This document shows, one piece after another, positions 52,345 through 60,532 of a DNA stretch of 64,000 bases (position 1 is the stretch's first letter; each line of letters begins with the position of its first letter). The position numbers and the translations under genes are program-made. Under the pieces are notes generated by a model, which was given only the letters and a program-made list of their open reading frames with translations, did not search any database and had not been told where the DNA came from. The stretch is from the NCBI GenBank assembly GCA_963829995.1, contig CAWHKW010000029.1, positions 1 to 64,000 on the forward strand, in the 5' to 3' direction. The stretch comes from JACCZX01 sp963829995. Lineage in GTDB: Bacteria; Pseudomonadota; Gammaproteobacteria; Burkholderiales; Burkholderiaceae_F.

Positions 52345-53117
52345 AGACGGAAGACCTGACTGCACGGCCGCACGGCACGATCAGGAGCCGGCGCGAGCGC
52401 GTGACGCAGACACTGTGGTTCGAAGTGTTGGGTTTGCTGATCGTGTGCCCGTTGTTCGCTCACTTCGCCGGTGCATCTACGGGCGAGTCACTCACCCTGC
52501 TGATCGTGCTGTCGATCGCGATGATGTGCTGGTCGGCGCTCTACAACACCGTTTTCGACCTGATCGAGCATCGCTGCACCGGTCGCGTGGCCAGCGATCG
52601 CCCGCATCGCTGGCGCTTGGTGCACACCATCGCGCTCGAGGCGAGCGCGGTGGTCGTGACCTGGCCATTGATCATCGCACTGACCCCGCTGGGCCGGCTG
52701 CAGGCCCTGGTCGCGAACATCGGTCTGACCCTGGCCTACGCGCTGTACGGCTACTTCTTCCACCTGGGCTTCGACCGCTTGCGCCCAGTTGGCATCGCGC
52801 GACCAAGGCGAGGTAGCCATGGACGCCCACGAATCGATCGGCTACCTCGCATCGCTGCTGGTGCTGGCGACCTTTTGCATGAGCGGCATGGTGCCGCTGC
52901 GAGCGATAGCGATCGCCAGCAATGTGGCTTTTATCGGCTACGCGGCGCTTGCCGGCATCAGTCCCGTGTTGTTGTTGCATGCGCTGCTACTGCCGATGAA
53001 CGTATATCGTCTGCTGCAAGCCCTTCGCGAACGACGGCACGATCAAGCAGACGTCATCGGATGGACTCGCAGGCATGGACGCAAATCATTCGGAAGAGCG
53101 GCCATCAGCCGGAGTAA
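52341..53117 (+). CDS. PACE (AceI-like) efflux transporter with extended, probably frameshifted C-terminus
   Basis: The first 150 residues form the complete PACE family protein with two bacterial transmembrane pair units: VTQTLWFEVLGLLIVCPLFA and MMCWSALYNTVFDLIEHR in the first, HTIALEASAVVVTWPLIIAL and YALYGYFFHLGFDRLRPVG in the second. Members export chlorhexidine, acriflavine or short diamines. After DRLRPV the frame overlaps the next gene and finally runs into a Bug tail (SQAWTQIIRKSGHQPE). A one-base change near 52,795 would give a normal end, TKAR and stop at 52818, just before the next start. The long tail is therefore probably an artefact. Confidence 0.8.
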   Translation: MKTEDLTARPHGTIRSRRERVTQTLWFEVLGLLIVCPLFAHFAGASTGESLTLLIVLSIAMMCWSALYNTVFDLIEHRCTGRVASDRPHRWRLVHTIALEASAVVVTWPLIIALTPLGRLQALVANIGLTLAYALYGYFFHLGFDRLRPVGIARPRRGSHGRPRIDRLPRIAAGAGDLLHERHGAAASDSDRQQCGFYRLRGACRHQSRVVVACAATADERISSAASPSRTTARSSRRHRMDSQAWTQIIRKSGHQPE

Positions 53118-53178
53118 CAGATGCGTGAAGCGTGATAGCGGAAATGACTGCGCGCAACGAGCTCAGGGCGTTCGTTAG
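52819..53178 (+). CDS. Small membrane protein, YgjV-like three-helix type
   Basis: From ATG 52819 (GCGAGGTAG before it) the first 75 residues give HESIGYLASLLVLATFCMSG, VPLRAIAIASNVAFIGYAAL and VLLLHALLLPMNVYRLLQAL: three transmembrane helices as in small inner-membrane proteins found alone or fused to cyclic-nucleotide-binding domains. After LRERRHDQ the sequence is unlike the family and overlaps a Bug relic on another frame, so the original 3-prime end has been replaced near 53,045. It would have followed the PACE gene directly. Confidence 0.6.
   Translation: MDAHESIGYLASLLVLATFCMSGMVPLRAIAIASNVAFIGYAALAGISPVLLLHALLLPMNVYRLLQALRERRHDQADVIGWTRRHGRKSFGRAAISRSNRCVKRDSGNDCAQRAQGVR
53066..53117 (+). 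pseudogene. Bug receptor 3-prime relic
   Basis: TCGCAGGCATGGACGCAAAT and on to TAA 53115-53117 encode SQAWTQIIRKSGHQPE, against SQTWAQIIKKSGFQPQ in the intact Bug gene at 42891. It is more diverged than the other relics. It lies directly after the truncated YgjV-like gene. Confidence 0.65.
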
Positions 53179-53570
53179 CGCCCTTTAACGCTGATCGACC
53201 ACTGATCGGCGAAACCGCCGGATGTCGGCCTCGTGTCTACCGGTTGGCCGTGCCCGCACGGATATTGCGAATACGTCACCGCGCCGTTAGGTTCCTCACA
53301 CTTGAACACGCCGGGACCCAACGCGCGCGCTGCGACTTGCTTGGGTGGAACAACAGTAGGCGCCGCTTTTGGCGTCGGCGGAGGCGGCATATACATCGGT
53401 TCGCTTTTCGTGAAGCGCTGCGCAGCGTCGGGCGGGGTTACTACCGCTGGCACCGGAATGCTGGGCCGGTCGAGCGCCACGTAGACGCCCGCCGCCAGCA
53501 CCACCAGAGCCATCACCGCGGTTGCAAGTGACCGCTTACCTGATTGCGGCGCTCGGTAATGATTATTCAT
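53175..53570 (-). CDS. Membrane-anchored protein with DUF4124-like C-terminus
   Basis: Protein of 131 residues. One N-terminal helix (SLATAVMALVVLAAGVYVAL) anchors it, a Pro-rich linker follows (MYMPPPPTPKAAPTVVPPKQ), and the C-terminal part GVFKCEEPNGAVTYSQYPCG has the two cysteines and Tyr pattern of DUF4124, a periplasmic beta domain of unknown function. Start ATG 53570. It overlaps the end of the previous plus-strand frame by four bases. The 140-bp gap to 53711 holds an inverted repeat AGGCCCT/AGGGCCT (53661-53700) with a long loop. Confidence 0.72.
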   Translation of the reverse strand: MNNHYRAPQSGKRSLATAVMALVVLAAGVYVALDRPSIPVPAVVTPPDAAQRFTKSEPMYMPPPPTPKAAPTVVPPKQVAARALGPGVFKCEEPNGAVTYSQYPCGHGQPVDTRPTSGGFADQWSISVKGR

Positions 53571-53710
53571 AAGAACCCACGCAGAAGCGAGTACCGAAAA
53601 TCTACCGCGCGAACCGGCCTTTGATCAGAGGAATTGACACTTCAAACTGATGAAGAAATTAGGCCCTGTTTATGCCTTCGAAGTTAAGTAACTAGGGCCT
53701 TCACTAATCA

Positions 53711-54202
53711 CTATTGCTTGCGCGGATCATCCCCGGGATTTACGTAAGTGACACCCCATGGACCCATCCCGTGCACCTGGACGATCGTTTCGTCCTTGGT
53801 CCAGGCAAAGTGTGTCGTCTTCGGCTGCATGATGGCAATCGCACCCGCACTCAGAGCTTTCGTCTTCGCTCGGTCCAGCTTGTCTCCCATTCCCATGTTG
53901 AACGTACCGGAGATCACCGTGACGTGTTCGATCGCGGGATGCCAGTGCGCCGGTAGTTGGTAGTTGGCGGGAAACTTCACGCGGAAGGTCACCGGCACTG
54001 CCTGATTGAGCGGCCCTTCGATGACAGCGAGCTTCGCTCCCGGCGGCAGCGACGGAACGTCGACCCACTTGAGCTCATCCGGCGTGGCCATCATGTGGTC
54101 GCTCGCCATTCCCGCGTGACCGCTTGATTGCGCAAAAGCGCCGGGCGCTGCGATGGTGCAAAACGCAAAGATTGCAGACAGTGTGGCTAACGTGTTTCTC
54201 AT
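53711..54202 (-). CDS. Secreted cupin-domain protein
   Basis: Protein of 163 residues with a signal peptide (TLSAIFAFCTIAAPGAFAQ). One cupin barrel: VTFRVKFPANYQLPAHWHPA with metal-binding His-x-His, EHVTVISGTFNMGMGDKLDR and MQPKTTHFAWTKDETIVQVH. The fold suits a small metal-bound enzyme or sensor such as the periplasmic ChrR-like cupins. It follows the methyltransferase gene by 23 bp on the same strand, so the two may be co-transcribed. Reaction unknown. Confidence 0.87.
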   Translation of the reverse strand: MRNTLATLSAIFAFCTIAAPGAFAQSSGHAGMASDHMMATPDELKWVDVPSLPPGAKLAVIEGPLNQAVPVTFRVKFPANYQLPAHWHPAIEHVTVISGTFNMGMGDKLDRAKTKALSAGAIAIMQPKTTHFAWTKDETIVQVHGMGPWGVTYVNPGDDPRKQ

Positions 54203-54225
54203 AGTCTTCTCCTGATTTGTCTCAG

Positions 54226-55083
54226 CTAGCGCGTGATGACGACTTCGAGATATTCACTGGGAACGACCATCGACGCATCGCCGGACCGGTTGAATCGTTC
54301 GATCAGCGCAATCACATCGCTCGCCAACGCGGCTTGAGCCGGAGGTTGCAGAGCGGCGAACGCCTTCAGCAGCGGGCCGTAGTAGGTCCTGAAGACATCG
54401 AGCCAGTGTTGTGGCGAGCGATAACGGAACACGAAATTTCTCGGCTCCGCCTCGATCGCCGAGGCTTTCGATCCGAACAGCTCGTCGATGCGCGCCTGCG
54501 TACCCCACAAACCCGGTGATTTGACTCCGGCCGGCGGCGGCAGGTGCTTGCCAATGGTCTTGAACAACTGGCCGATGAAGCCCTCGGGAGTCCAGTTGGC
54601 GAGGCCGATCTTGCCGCCGGGTTTACAAACGCGCATCAGCTCGGCCGCAGCCTTCGGCTGGTCGGGCGTGAACATCACCCCGAATGTCGAGACGACAACG
54701 TCGAAGCTGCCGTCCTTGAACGGCAGCGCTTCCGCGTCGGCTTCGCGGAAGTCGATTTGCAGCCGCTCGGCGGCAGCCCGCTCGCTTGCCTTGTCCAACA
54801 GCGCCGGTACGTAGTCGGTGGCGATCACATCGCACCCGCGCCGCGCGGCCGCCAGAGCGACGTTGCCGTTACCGGCCGCGACATCGAGCACCTTTTGTCC
54901 GGCACGAATATCGATGGCTTCGCATAACTGCTCGCCGACGATCTGCAAGGTCGTGCCGACTACCGCATAGTCGCCGGATGACCATGCGCCCTGCTGGCGC
55001 GCCTTGATTGCAGCAAGATCAGCGCCAAGATCGGGCTGCGCCGTATTCGCTTCCGGGCGAGCCGCGACAACTGTTTCGTTCAT
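54226..55083 (-). CDS. SAM-dependent methyltransferase (UbiE-like)
   Basis: Class I methyltransferase of 285 residues from ATG 55083 (GAGGAG upstream). SAM-binding motif I is KVLDVAAGNGNVALAAARRG near residue 65; DVIATDYVPALLDKASERAA and FREADAEALPFKDGSFDVVV follow, with MRVCKPGGKIGLANWTPEGF as the post-motif. The C-terminal part (RYRSPQHWLDVFRTYYGPLL) caps the site. Probably acts on a small metabolite. It is divergent from the winged-helix TPR regulator with start codons about 17 bp apart, so that regulator is a good candidate controller. Confidence 0.88.
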   Translation of the reverse strand: MNETVVAARPEANTAQPDLGADLAAIKARQQGAWSSGDYAVVGTTLQIVGEQLCEAIDIRAGQKVLDVAAGNGNVALAAARRGCDVIATDYVPALLDKASERAAAERLQIDFREADAEALPFKDGSFDVVVSTFGVMFTPDQPKAAAELMRVCKPGGKIGLANWTPEGFIGQLFKTIGKHLPPPAGVKSPGLWGTQARIDELFGSKASAIEAEPRNFVFRYRSPQHWLDVFRTYYGPLLKAFAALQPPAQAALASDVIALIERFNRSGDASMVVPSEYLEVVITR

Positions 55084-55100
55084 GTCAAACTCCTCGTGTA

Positions 55101-57206
55101 GTGAGTGCGGCACCATACGAGCCGCGCGTGGAGGTGAGCGTGGGAGCCGGCGTGGAAACGCACGTGCGGGCCGCTGCAACAGCGCGGGCCAGCAAGCAAG
55201 CCAGCCCGAGTGGTGATACTCGGCGCGGCGTCCACGTGCAGATGCTCGGACCTCTGGCTATCAGCCGCGACGGTGTCCCGCAACCGCTGCCGGCATCGCG
55301 CAAGGTGCGCGCTTTGTTTGGGTATCTTGCACTTGCTCCGCGCGCCGTCAGCCGCAGCCATCTGTGCGAGCTGCTGTGGGATGTGCCGAACGATCCACGC
55401 GCAGAGCTGCGCTGGTGCCTCAGCAAAATCAGAAGCGTGCTCGACGAGCCGGGCCGCCGAAGGGTCGAAGCCAGCGGCGACGCAATCACGCTCGACCTCG
55501 CCGATTGTTTCGTTGACGCCGTTGAGATTGCGCGCACGACGCAGCAGGGAATCGGAACCCTCGAGCCGAGTCGGCTGCAAGTGCTTTCAACATTGTTCGT
55601 CGGCGACTTTCTGGATGGGCTCGAGATCGATCGCAACGCGCAGTTCAATGGCTGGCTCACCGCGCAGCGGCGCCGCTTTCGCGTGTGCCACGCCGCCATA
55701 CTCGAGCATCTCGTCAGAAGCCTTCCGCCCGAATCCGAAGAAGTGTTCAGCCATCTGGAGAAGTGGCTGGAACTGGCTCCTTTCGATCGGGCCGCGCATG
55801 GAAGCCTTCTGCTCGCGCTCGCGAGGCGCGGCCGAATCCGCGAGGGCGAAGAACACCTGGCTGCTACCGAGCGGCTCTTCGAGGCCGAAGGACTGGACCG
55901 AGCACCGATTCGTCAGCTGTGGCAGAGCGCCAGAGCCGGACACGCGAAAGCGCTGTCATCGTCCGCGCCGGACGTCGCATTGCCGGCGATTGACGCGGAG
56001 GGCAGTACCGTAGTCACAGCGCGCCGCGCATCGATTGCCGTGATGCCGTTCCTCGATCATGAAGACCTGAATGGCTCGCGAGGCGGGTTCGCCGACGGCC
56101 TGACCCACGACGTCATCACGCGGCTCGCCAAGCTACGCAGTCTGTTCGTTATCGCACAGGGCACGGTGTTCGCCCTCGCCGAGCGCAGCCTCGGTGCCGA
56201 AGCGGCGGGCCGTACGCTCAACGTGGACTACGTCACCAGCGGGTCGGTGCTGCACCAGGGCCGCCGCGTCATCGTGACGGTCGAGCTGTCCGAAGCACGC
56301 ACTGCACGCATCGTATGGACCGAGACTTTCGATGAGAAGTTGGACGACGCCTTCCAGGTGCTCGATGAGATCGGCAATCGGATCGTCGCGTCGATCGCAG
56401 GCGAGATCGAAATGGTCGAGCGCAACCGCGCGATCCTCAAGCCCCCCAATTCGCTGGACGCATGGGAGGCGTATCACCGCGGGCTTTGGCACATGTATCG
56501 ATTCAACAAAGCCGATAACGACCGGGCCGCGCACTTTTTTCAAATGGCGGCGAATCTCGACCCCACGTTCGCGCGCGCTTATGCCGGCGTGTCGTTTACC
56601 CACTGGCAGAACGCTTTTCAGCGGTGGGCGGAGCGCGAATCCGAAAGCGAGCGGGCGTTCGACGCCGCCAGCCAGAGCCTCAACGCCGACGATCGCGATC
56701 CCGCCGCGCACTGGGCCATGGGTCGAGCGCTCTGGCTACGTGGCCGCCGCGTCGAGTCTCTGACCGAACTGGAGAACGCTGTAGATCTGAGCCCGAACTT
56801 CGCGCTCGGCCACTACATGCTCGCGTTCGTCAATTCCACGTCAGGCGATCCCCGGGCTGCGATCGAATCGTCCGACCACTCGCGCCATCTGAGTCCGTTC
56901 GATCCGTTGCTGTTCGGAATGCTGGGTACGCGCGCGATGGCACTCGTTCGCCTCGGCCAGTTCGAGGAAGCGGCAGACTGGAGCGTCAAAGCAGCGGCCC
57001 GCCCCAATGCGCATGCACACATCCTGGCGATCGCTGCGCATTGTCTGGCGCTCGCCGGGCGTGTCGACGAGGCGCTGGCTTTGACTGCCCGGATCTATAA
57101 GACGACCCCGGGCTACCAGATCGATGACTTCTTCTCCGCTTTCCGATTTTCGCCGGACGCAGTGTCACTGTTTAGAAAAGGTGCACAGCGGATCGGGATG
57201 ACTTGA
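55101..57206 (+). CDS. SARP/BTAD-like transcriptional activator with TolB-like and TPR domains
   Basis: Regulator of about 700 residues. The winged helix begins at VHVQMLGPLAISRDGVPQPL, continuing ASRKVRALFGYLALAPRAVS and DPRAELRWCLSKIRSVLDEP. A bacterial transcriptional activation domain follows (LPPESEEVFSHLEKWLELAP, LLLALARRGRIREGEEHLAA). Then comes a TolB-like region (IAVMPFLDHEDLNGSRGGFA, LNVDYVTSGSVLHQGRRVIV) and TPRs to the end. No membrane helix, unlike the CadC-like gene at 29469. The exact start is uncertain: GTG codons occur at 55101 and further down, and the domain starts only near 55,236. Probably controls the divergent methyltransferase-cupin pair. Confidence 0.83.
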   Translation: MSAAPYEPRVEVSVGAGVETHVRAAATARASKQASPSGDTRRGVHVQMLGPLAISRDGVPQPLPASRKVRALFGYLALAPRAVSRSHLCELLWDVPNDPRAELRWCLSKIRSVLDEPGRRRVEASGDAITLDLADCFVDAVEIARTTQQGIGTLEPSRLQVLSTLFVGDFLDGLEIDRNAQFNGWLTAQRRRFRVCHAAILEHLVRSLPPESEEVFSHLEKWLELAPFDRAAHGSLLLALARRGRIREGEEHLAATERLFEAEGLDRAPIRQLWQSARAGHAKALSSSAPDVALPAIDAEGSTVVTARRASIAVMPFLDHEDLNGSRGGFADGLTHDVITRLAKLRSLFVIAQGTVFALAERSLGAEAAGRTLNVDYVTSGSVLHQGRRVIVTVELSEARTARIVWTETFDEKLDDAFQVLDEIGNRIVASIAGEIEMVERNRAILKPPNSLDAWEAYHRGLWHMYRFNKADNDRAAHFFQMAANLDPTFARAYAGVSFTHWQNAFQRWAERESESERAFDAASQSLNADDRDPAAHWAMGRALWLRGRRVESLTELENAVDLSPNFALGHYMLAFVNSTSGDPRAAIESSDHSRHLSPFDPLLFGMLGTRAMALVRLGQFEEAADWSVKAAARPNAHAHILAIAAHCLALAGRVDEALALTARIYKTTPGYQIDDFFSAFRFSPDAVSLFRKGAQRIGMT

Positions 57207-57254
57207 GCAAGCTATCTAATTACCTCGACGCGCGCGATGAACCTTTCAAGCGTC

Positions 57255-57668
57255 TCAGGCGTTGGCATACGGTTGCACACTGCGATGCAGCGTGGCGCGT
57301 CTGTTTAGCCATGCAACAGCCGGCCCTTCGTCCACAAACACATCGGCAATCAGCCGACGGTTGAACGCGACCGTGACTCCGAACTTTTCGGGATCGATCA
57401 TCTCCGGCCGCAGGACCATGGCCATGCGAAGTGCTCCGCGGGCGGTCAGCGCCCATTTCTCGACAAGGAAATACCGCTCGCTGAGGCTGGGCGGATCGAA
57501 GCCCGTGACCAAGATCCCGTTCACTAGCAGATCTTTGATGGCTTGCGCGCGTGCATACGCAATAGCTGCGTCGACGCACGCTACCGCCTCTGCAAGGGAC
57601 ATGTGGCCGGTGGGTCGGAAAAACCCACGTCCCCCAACTACCTCAAACTGATCCAGCGCGGGCTTCAT
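57255..57668 (-). CDS. Conserved hypothetical protein (possible STAS-like fold)
   Basis: From ATG 57668, 137 residues: KPALDQFEVVGGRGFFRPTG, MSLAEAVACVDAAIAYARAQ, IKDLLVNGILVTGFDPPSLS, ERYFLVEKWALTARGALRMA and FGVTVAFNRRLIADVFVDEG. The alternation of strands and helices recalls SpoIIAA/STAS-like small proteins, but I cannot assign a family. Divergent from the M20 hydrolase gene (42 bp between starts). Confidence 0.6.
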   Translation of the reverse strand: MKPALDQFEVVGGRGFFRPTGHMSLAEAVACVDAAIAYARAQAIKDLLVNGILVTGFDPPSLSERYFLVEKWALTARGALRMAMVLRPEMIDPEKFGVTVAFNRRLIADVFVDEGPAVAWLNRRATLHRSVQPYANA

Positions 57669-57696
57669 ACAAAGTCGCACACATTTCTTGGCCTCA

Positions 57697-57702
57697 TAGA
57701 AT
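57697..57702 (+). promoter_or_regulatory. Candidate -10 box for a leaderless transcript of the M20 hydrolase
   Basis: TAGAAT lies eight bases before ATG 57711, and no ribosome site is seen, so transcription may start at or next to the ATG. The -35 region is weak. The same 23-bp segment, with one change, is repeated at 45061-45083. Confidence 0.35.
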
Positions 57703-57710
57703 ACGCGGCT

Positions 57711-58949
57711 ATGCCTTGCATTGATGCAGAACGTCTGCTCTCCGATTTGCAACAGCTGCGCGCGATCGGCGCATTGGGCCGCGGCGTCGTGCGCCCAGCA
57801 TTTAGCGCCGCCGACATGGAAGCGCGGCATTGGCTTAAACGCCGCTACGCGGAGGCGAATCTCGAAGCGACGATCGATGGCGTCGGCAATGTACTGGGCC
57901 GCTCGCGCAATTCAGGCAAGGCGCTGCTGATTGGTTCGCATTCCGACACGCAACCTACCGGCGGCTGGCTCGATGGCGCACTAGGCGTGATCTATGCGTT
58001 GGAAGTGGTGCGCGCGCTAGCCGCCGACAGCGAGACGCAAGCGCTCCCTGTGGACGCGGTGTCGTTTCAGGATGAAGAGTCACGTTTTGTCGGCTGTCTC
58101 GGCAGCCGCTCGCTGACCGGCGCACTGGCGCCGGAAATGGAACAGGGTGCGGCGGATAGTCACGGCGTTTCACTGGAGGACGCACTGCGCGAAGCAGGCC
58201 TGGCCCGTGTGCCGCGCCTGCGAGTATCACGCGAACGCTATTCCGGCTTCATCGAGGCGCACATCGAGCAGGGGCCGCATCTGGAGGATGCCGGGCTCCG
58301 AATCGGCGTCGTGACTGGCATCGTCGGCTTGCGCAGTATTCGCTTTATCTTTCGCGGCCAGCAGAATCATGCAGGTACAACGATGATGGCGCGCCGACGC
58401 GATGCAAGTACGGCGCTCTACGAGCTCGCACACCGCATCAGCCTGGAATTTCCGAAGGTGGCTGCGGAACGCAGCGTATGGACGATGGGACGCTTACGCG
58501 TCGAGCCGAATGCGACTTCAATCGTGCCGGGATACGCCGAGCTCGATCTGCAGTTTCGGGATCAATCAGAGGCACCGCTCGATGCTTTCGAAGCGATCGC
58601 TGCGCGCCTCGTATCGGAGATGAACGCACGTGGCGGTGTGACCATCGAAGCCATTCCCATGCGAGCGCCCATCGCGCCGACGCGCATGGACCCCGCGCTG
58701 CAGATGCATATCGAGGCTGCTGCCGAGCGTCACGCGCCGGGCAAATGGCAGCGCATGCCGAGCGGCGCGTTTCACGATGCCGGGATCATCTCGGCATCGA
58801 TCCCGTCGGCGATGCTTTTCATTCCGTCGCTCGGCGGCATCAGCCATGACTTCGCGGAGGACAGCCGCGAGGAGGACATCGTGCTCGGCTGCCAGGTCCT
58901 TGCGGATGCGGCTGCGTCGATACTCGCCACGGCGAGCGCGCGGCAATAA
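57711..58949 (+). CDS. M20-family amidohydrolase (Zn-dependent, allantoate/N-carbamoyl amino acid type)
   Basis: Enzyme of 412 residues from ATG 57711. Metal-binding sites: LIGSHSDTQPTGGWLDGALG near residue 80 (His, Asp), SFQDEESRFVGCLGSRSLTG near 122 (the Asp-Glu-Glu) and GFIEAHIEQGPHLEDAG near 185. The dimerisation lid has FIFRGQQNHAGTTMMARRRD and TMGRLRVEPNATSIVPGYAE. The distal His is in LFIPSLGGISHDFAEDSREE. This is the hydantoinase/carbamoylase (HyuC, AllC) group that splits ureido or carbamoyl amide bonds with release of ammonia and CO2. It is followed after 71 bp by an aldehyde dehydrogenase gene. Confidence 0.93.
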   Translation: MPCIDAERLLSDLQQLRAIGALGRGVVRPAFSAADMEARHWLKRRYAEANLEATIDGVGNVLGRSRNSGKALLIGSHSDTQPTGGWLDGALGVIYALEVVRALAADSETQALPVDAVSFQDEESRFVGCLGSRSLTGALAPEMEQGAADSHGVSLEDALREAGLARVPRLRVSRERYSGFIEAHIEQGPHLEDAGLRIGVVTGIVGLRSIRFIFRGQQNHAGTTMMARRRDASTALYELAHRISLEFPKVAAERSVWTMGRLRVEPNATSIVPGYAELDLQFRDQSEAPLDAFEAIAARLVSEMNARGGVTIEAIPMRAPIAPTRMDPALQMHIEAAAERHAPGKWQRMPSGAFHDAGIISASIPSAMLFIPSLGGISHDFAEDSREEDIVLGCQVLADAAASILATASARQ

Positions 58950-59020
58950 ACGCGCCGTGCCGGAGTCAGGAGCAGAATTGCACTATCTATCTCCAACAAG
59001 CATCCAACCTACCCCACCCT

Positions 59021-60469
59021 ATGCTCACAGCAACTTATCCTTCAACCAATCTCTTCATTAACGGTCATTGGCAAGACGCAGCTGATGGGAAGACGCTTGC
59101 GGTGTTTAACCCGGCGACCGGAAAAGAAATCGGCCGCGTTGCGCACGCCGCCAAGGTCGACCTGGACAAAGCGCTAGACGCTGCTCTGAAAGGCTTTGAG
59201 ACATGGCGTGACATGACCGCGGCGGATCGCAGCAAGATCATGCGCAAGGCCGCCGGCTTGATGCGCGAGCGCGCCGAGGCCATCGGTCGTCTACTCACGC
59301 AGGAGCAGGGCAAGCCACTGGTGGAAGCCAAAGGCGAGGCCCTGGCCGCGGCCGACATCATTGAGTGGTTTGCTGAAGAGGGATTTCGTGTGTACGGCCG
59401 GATCGTGCCGCCTCGCGGCAACCTTGCGATCCGCCAGATGGTGCTCAAGGATCCAGTCGGTCCCGTCGCCGCGTTTACGCCTTGGAATTTTCCGATCAAC
59501 CAAGTAGTACGCAAGGTTGGCGCTGCTTTATCCGCCGGTTGCTCGATGCTGGTCAAGGCACCCGAGGAAACGCCGGCTGGACCCGCCGAGCTGATCCGCG
59601 CCTTTGCTGATGCTGGGTTGCCGCCAGGGGTATTGGGACTTGTATACGGCAATCCCGCCGAAATCTCGAGTTACCTGATTCAACACCCGGTGATCCGCAA
59701 GATCACGTTCACGGGTTCGACCGTAGTTGGAAAGCAACTCGCGGCCATGGCCGGTCAGCATATGAAGCGCGTCACGATGGAACTTGGCGGGCACGCACCC
59801 GTAATAGTGGCCGAGGACGCCGACATCGCGTTGGCCATCAAGTCGACAGGTGCCGCCAAGTTCCGCAACGCGGGTCAGGTTTGCATATCGCCGACGCGCT
59901 TCCTGGTGCACAAGAGCATTCGAAACGACTTCGCCACCGCATTGGCCAAGCATGCGCAAGCCTTGAAAGTGGGCGACGGTCTGGCCGAAGGTACGCAGAT
60001 GGGCCCACTCGCCAATCCGCGGCGGCTGACAGCAATGGCGGAATTCACGAAGGATGCTGTGGACCGCGGTGCCACGGTCCTGGCCGGCGGCGAGCGCATC
60101 GGTGACGTTGGGAATTTCTGGCAACCCACGATCCTCGCAGACGTGCCACTCGAAGCGAAGGTATTCAACGACGAGCCGTTCGGTCCAATGGCAGCGATTC
60201 GCAGCTTCGATACCTTGGACGACGCAATTGCGGAGGCGAACCGCCTACCGTACGGCCTGGCCGGGTATGCCTATACGAAGTCGCTGAAGAATGCGGACCT
60301 GCTGTCCCGTCGCGTCGAAGTCGGCATGTTGTGGATCAACATGCCCGCGATGCCATCGGCGGAAATGCCTTTCGGTGGCGTCAAGGACTCCGGCTATGGC
60401 TCCGAGGGCGGCCCCGAGGCCGTGGAGGCCTATCTGAACACGCGCGCTATCGCCATCATGAATGTTTGA
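59021..60469 (+). CDS. NAD(P)-dependent succinate-semialdehyde dehydrogenase-like aldehyde dehydrogenase
   Basis: Aldehyde dehydrogenase of 482 residues. Cofactor site: FTPWNFPINQVVRKVGAALS and ITFTGSTVVGKQLAAMAGQ. The general-base Glu is in VTMELGGHAPVIVAEDAD and the nucleophile is Cys288 in FRNAGQVCISPTRFLVHKS. The C-terminus has EMPFGGVKDSGYGSEGGPEA. The sequence blocks are those of the GabD/SSADH group, oxidising succinic or glutaric semialdehyde, but related aldehydes are possible. In the same direction as the M20 hydrolase, perhaps a catabolic pair. Confidence 0.92.
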   Translation: MLTATYPSTNLFINGHWQDAADGKTLAVFNPATGKEIGRVAHAAKVDLDKALDAALKGFETWRDMTAADRSKIMRKAAGLMRERAEAIGRLLTQEQGKPLVEAKGEALAAADIIEWFAEEGFRVYGRIVPPRGNLAIRQMVLKDPVGPVAAFTPWNFPINQVVRKVGAALSAGCSMLVKAPEETPAGPAELIRAFADAGLPPGVLGLVYGNPAEISSYLIQHPVIRKITFTGSTVVGKQLAAMAGQHMKRVTMELGGHAPVIVAEDADIALAIKSTGAAKFRNAGQVCISPTRFLVHKSIRNDFATALAKHAQALKVGDGLAEGTQMGPLANPRRLTAMAEFTKDAVDRGATVLAGGERIGDVGNFWQPTILADVPLEAKVFNDEPFGPMAAIRSFDTLDDAIAEANRLPYGLAGYAYTKSLKNADLLSRRVEVGMLWINMPAMPSAEMPFGGVKDSGYGSEGGPEAVEAYLNTRAIAIMNV

Positions 60470-60532
60470 TGCGACGTCGCACTCGATTCAACTTCGTCGT
60501 GGACTACGTGAACGGGTAGATCGGCACGATGT

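Noticed and set aside
52415..52816. Alternative-frame ORF over the PACE gene
   Set aside because: Arg-rich shadow frame; only its last residues (TKAR and stop) are of use as the probable true end of the PACE protein after a frame correction.
53661..53700. Inverted repeat AGGCCCT/AGGGCCT as a terminator
   Set aside because: The loop is about 26 bases and there is no T-run; too weak to call.
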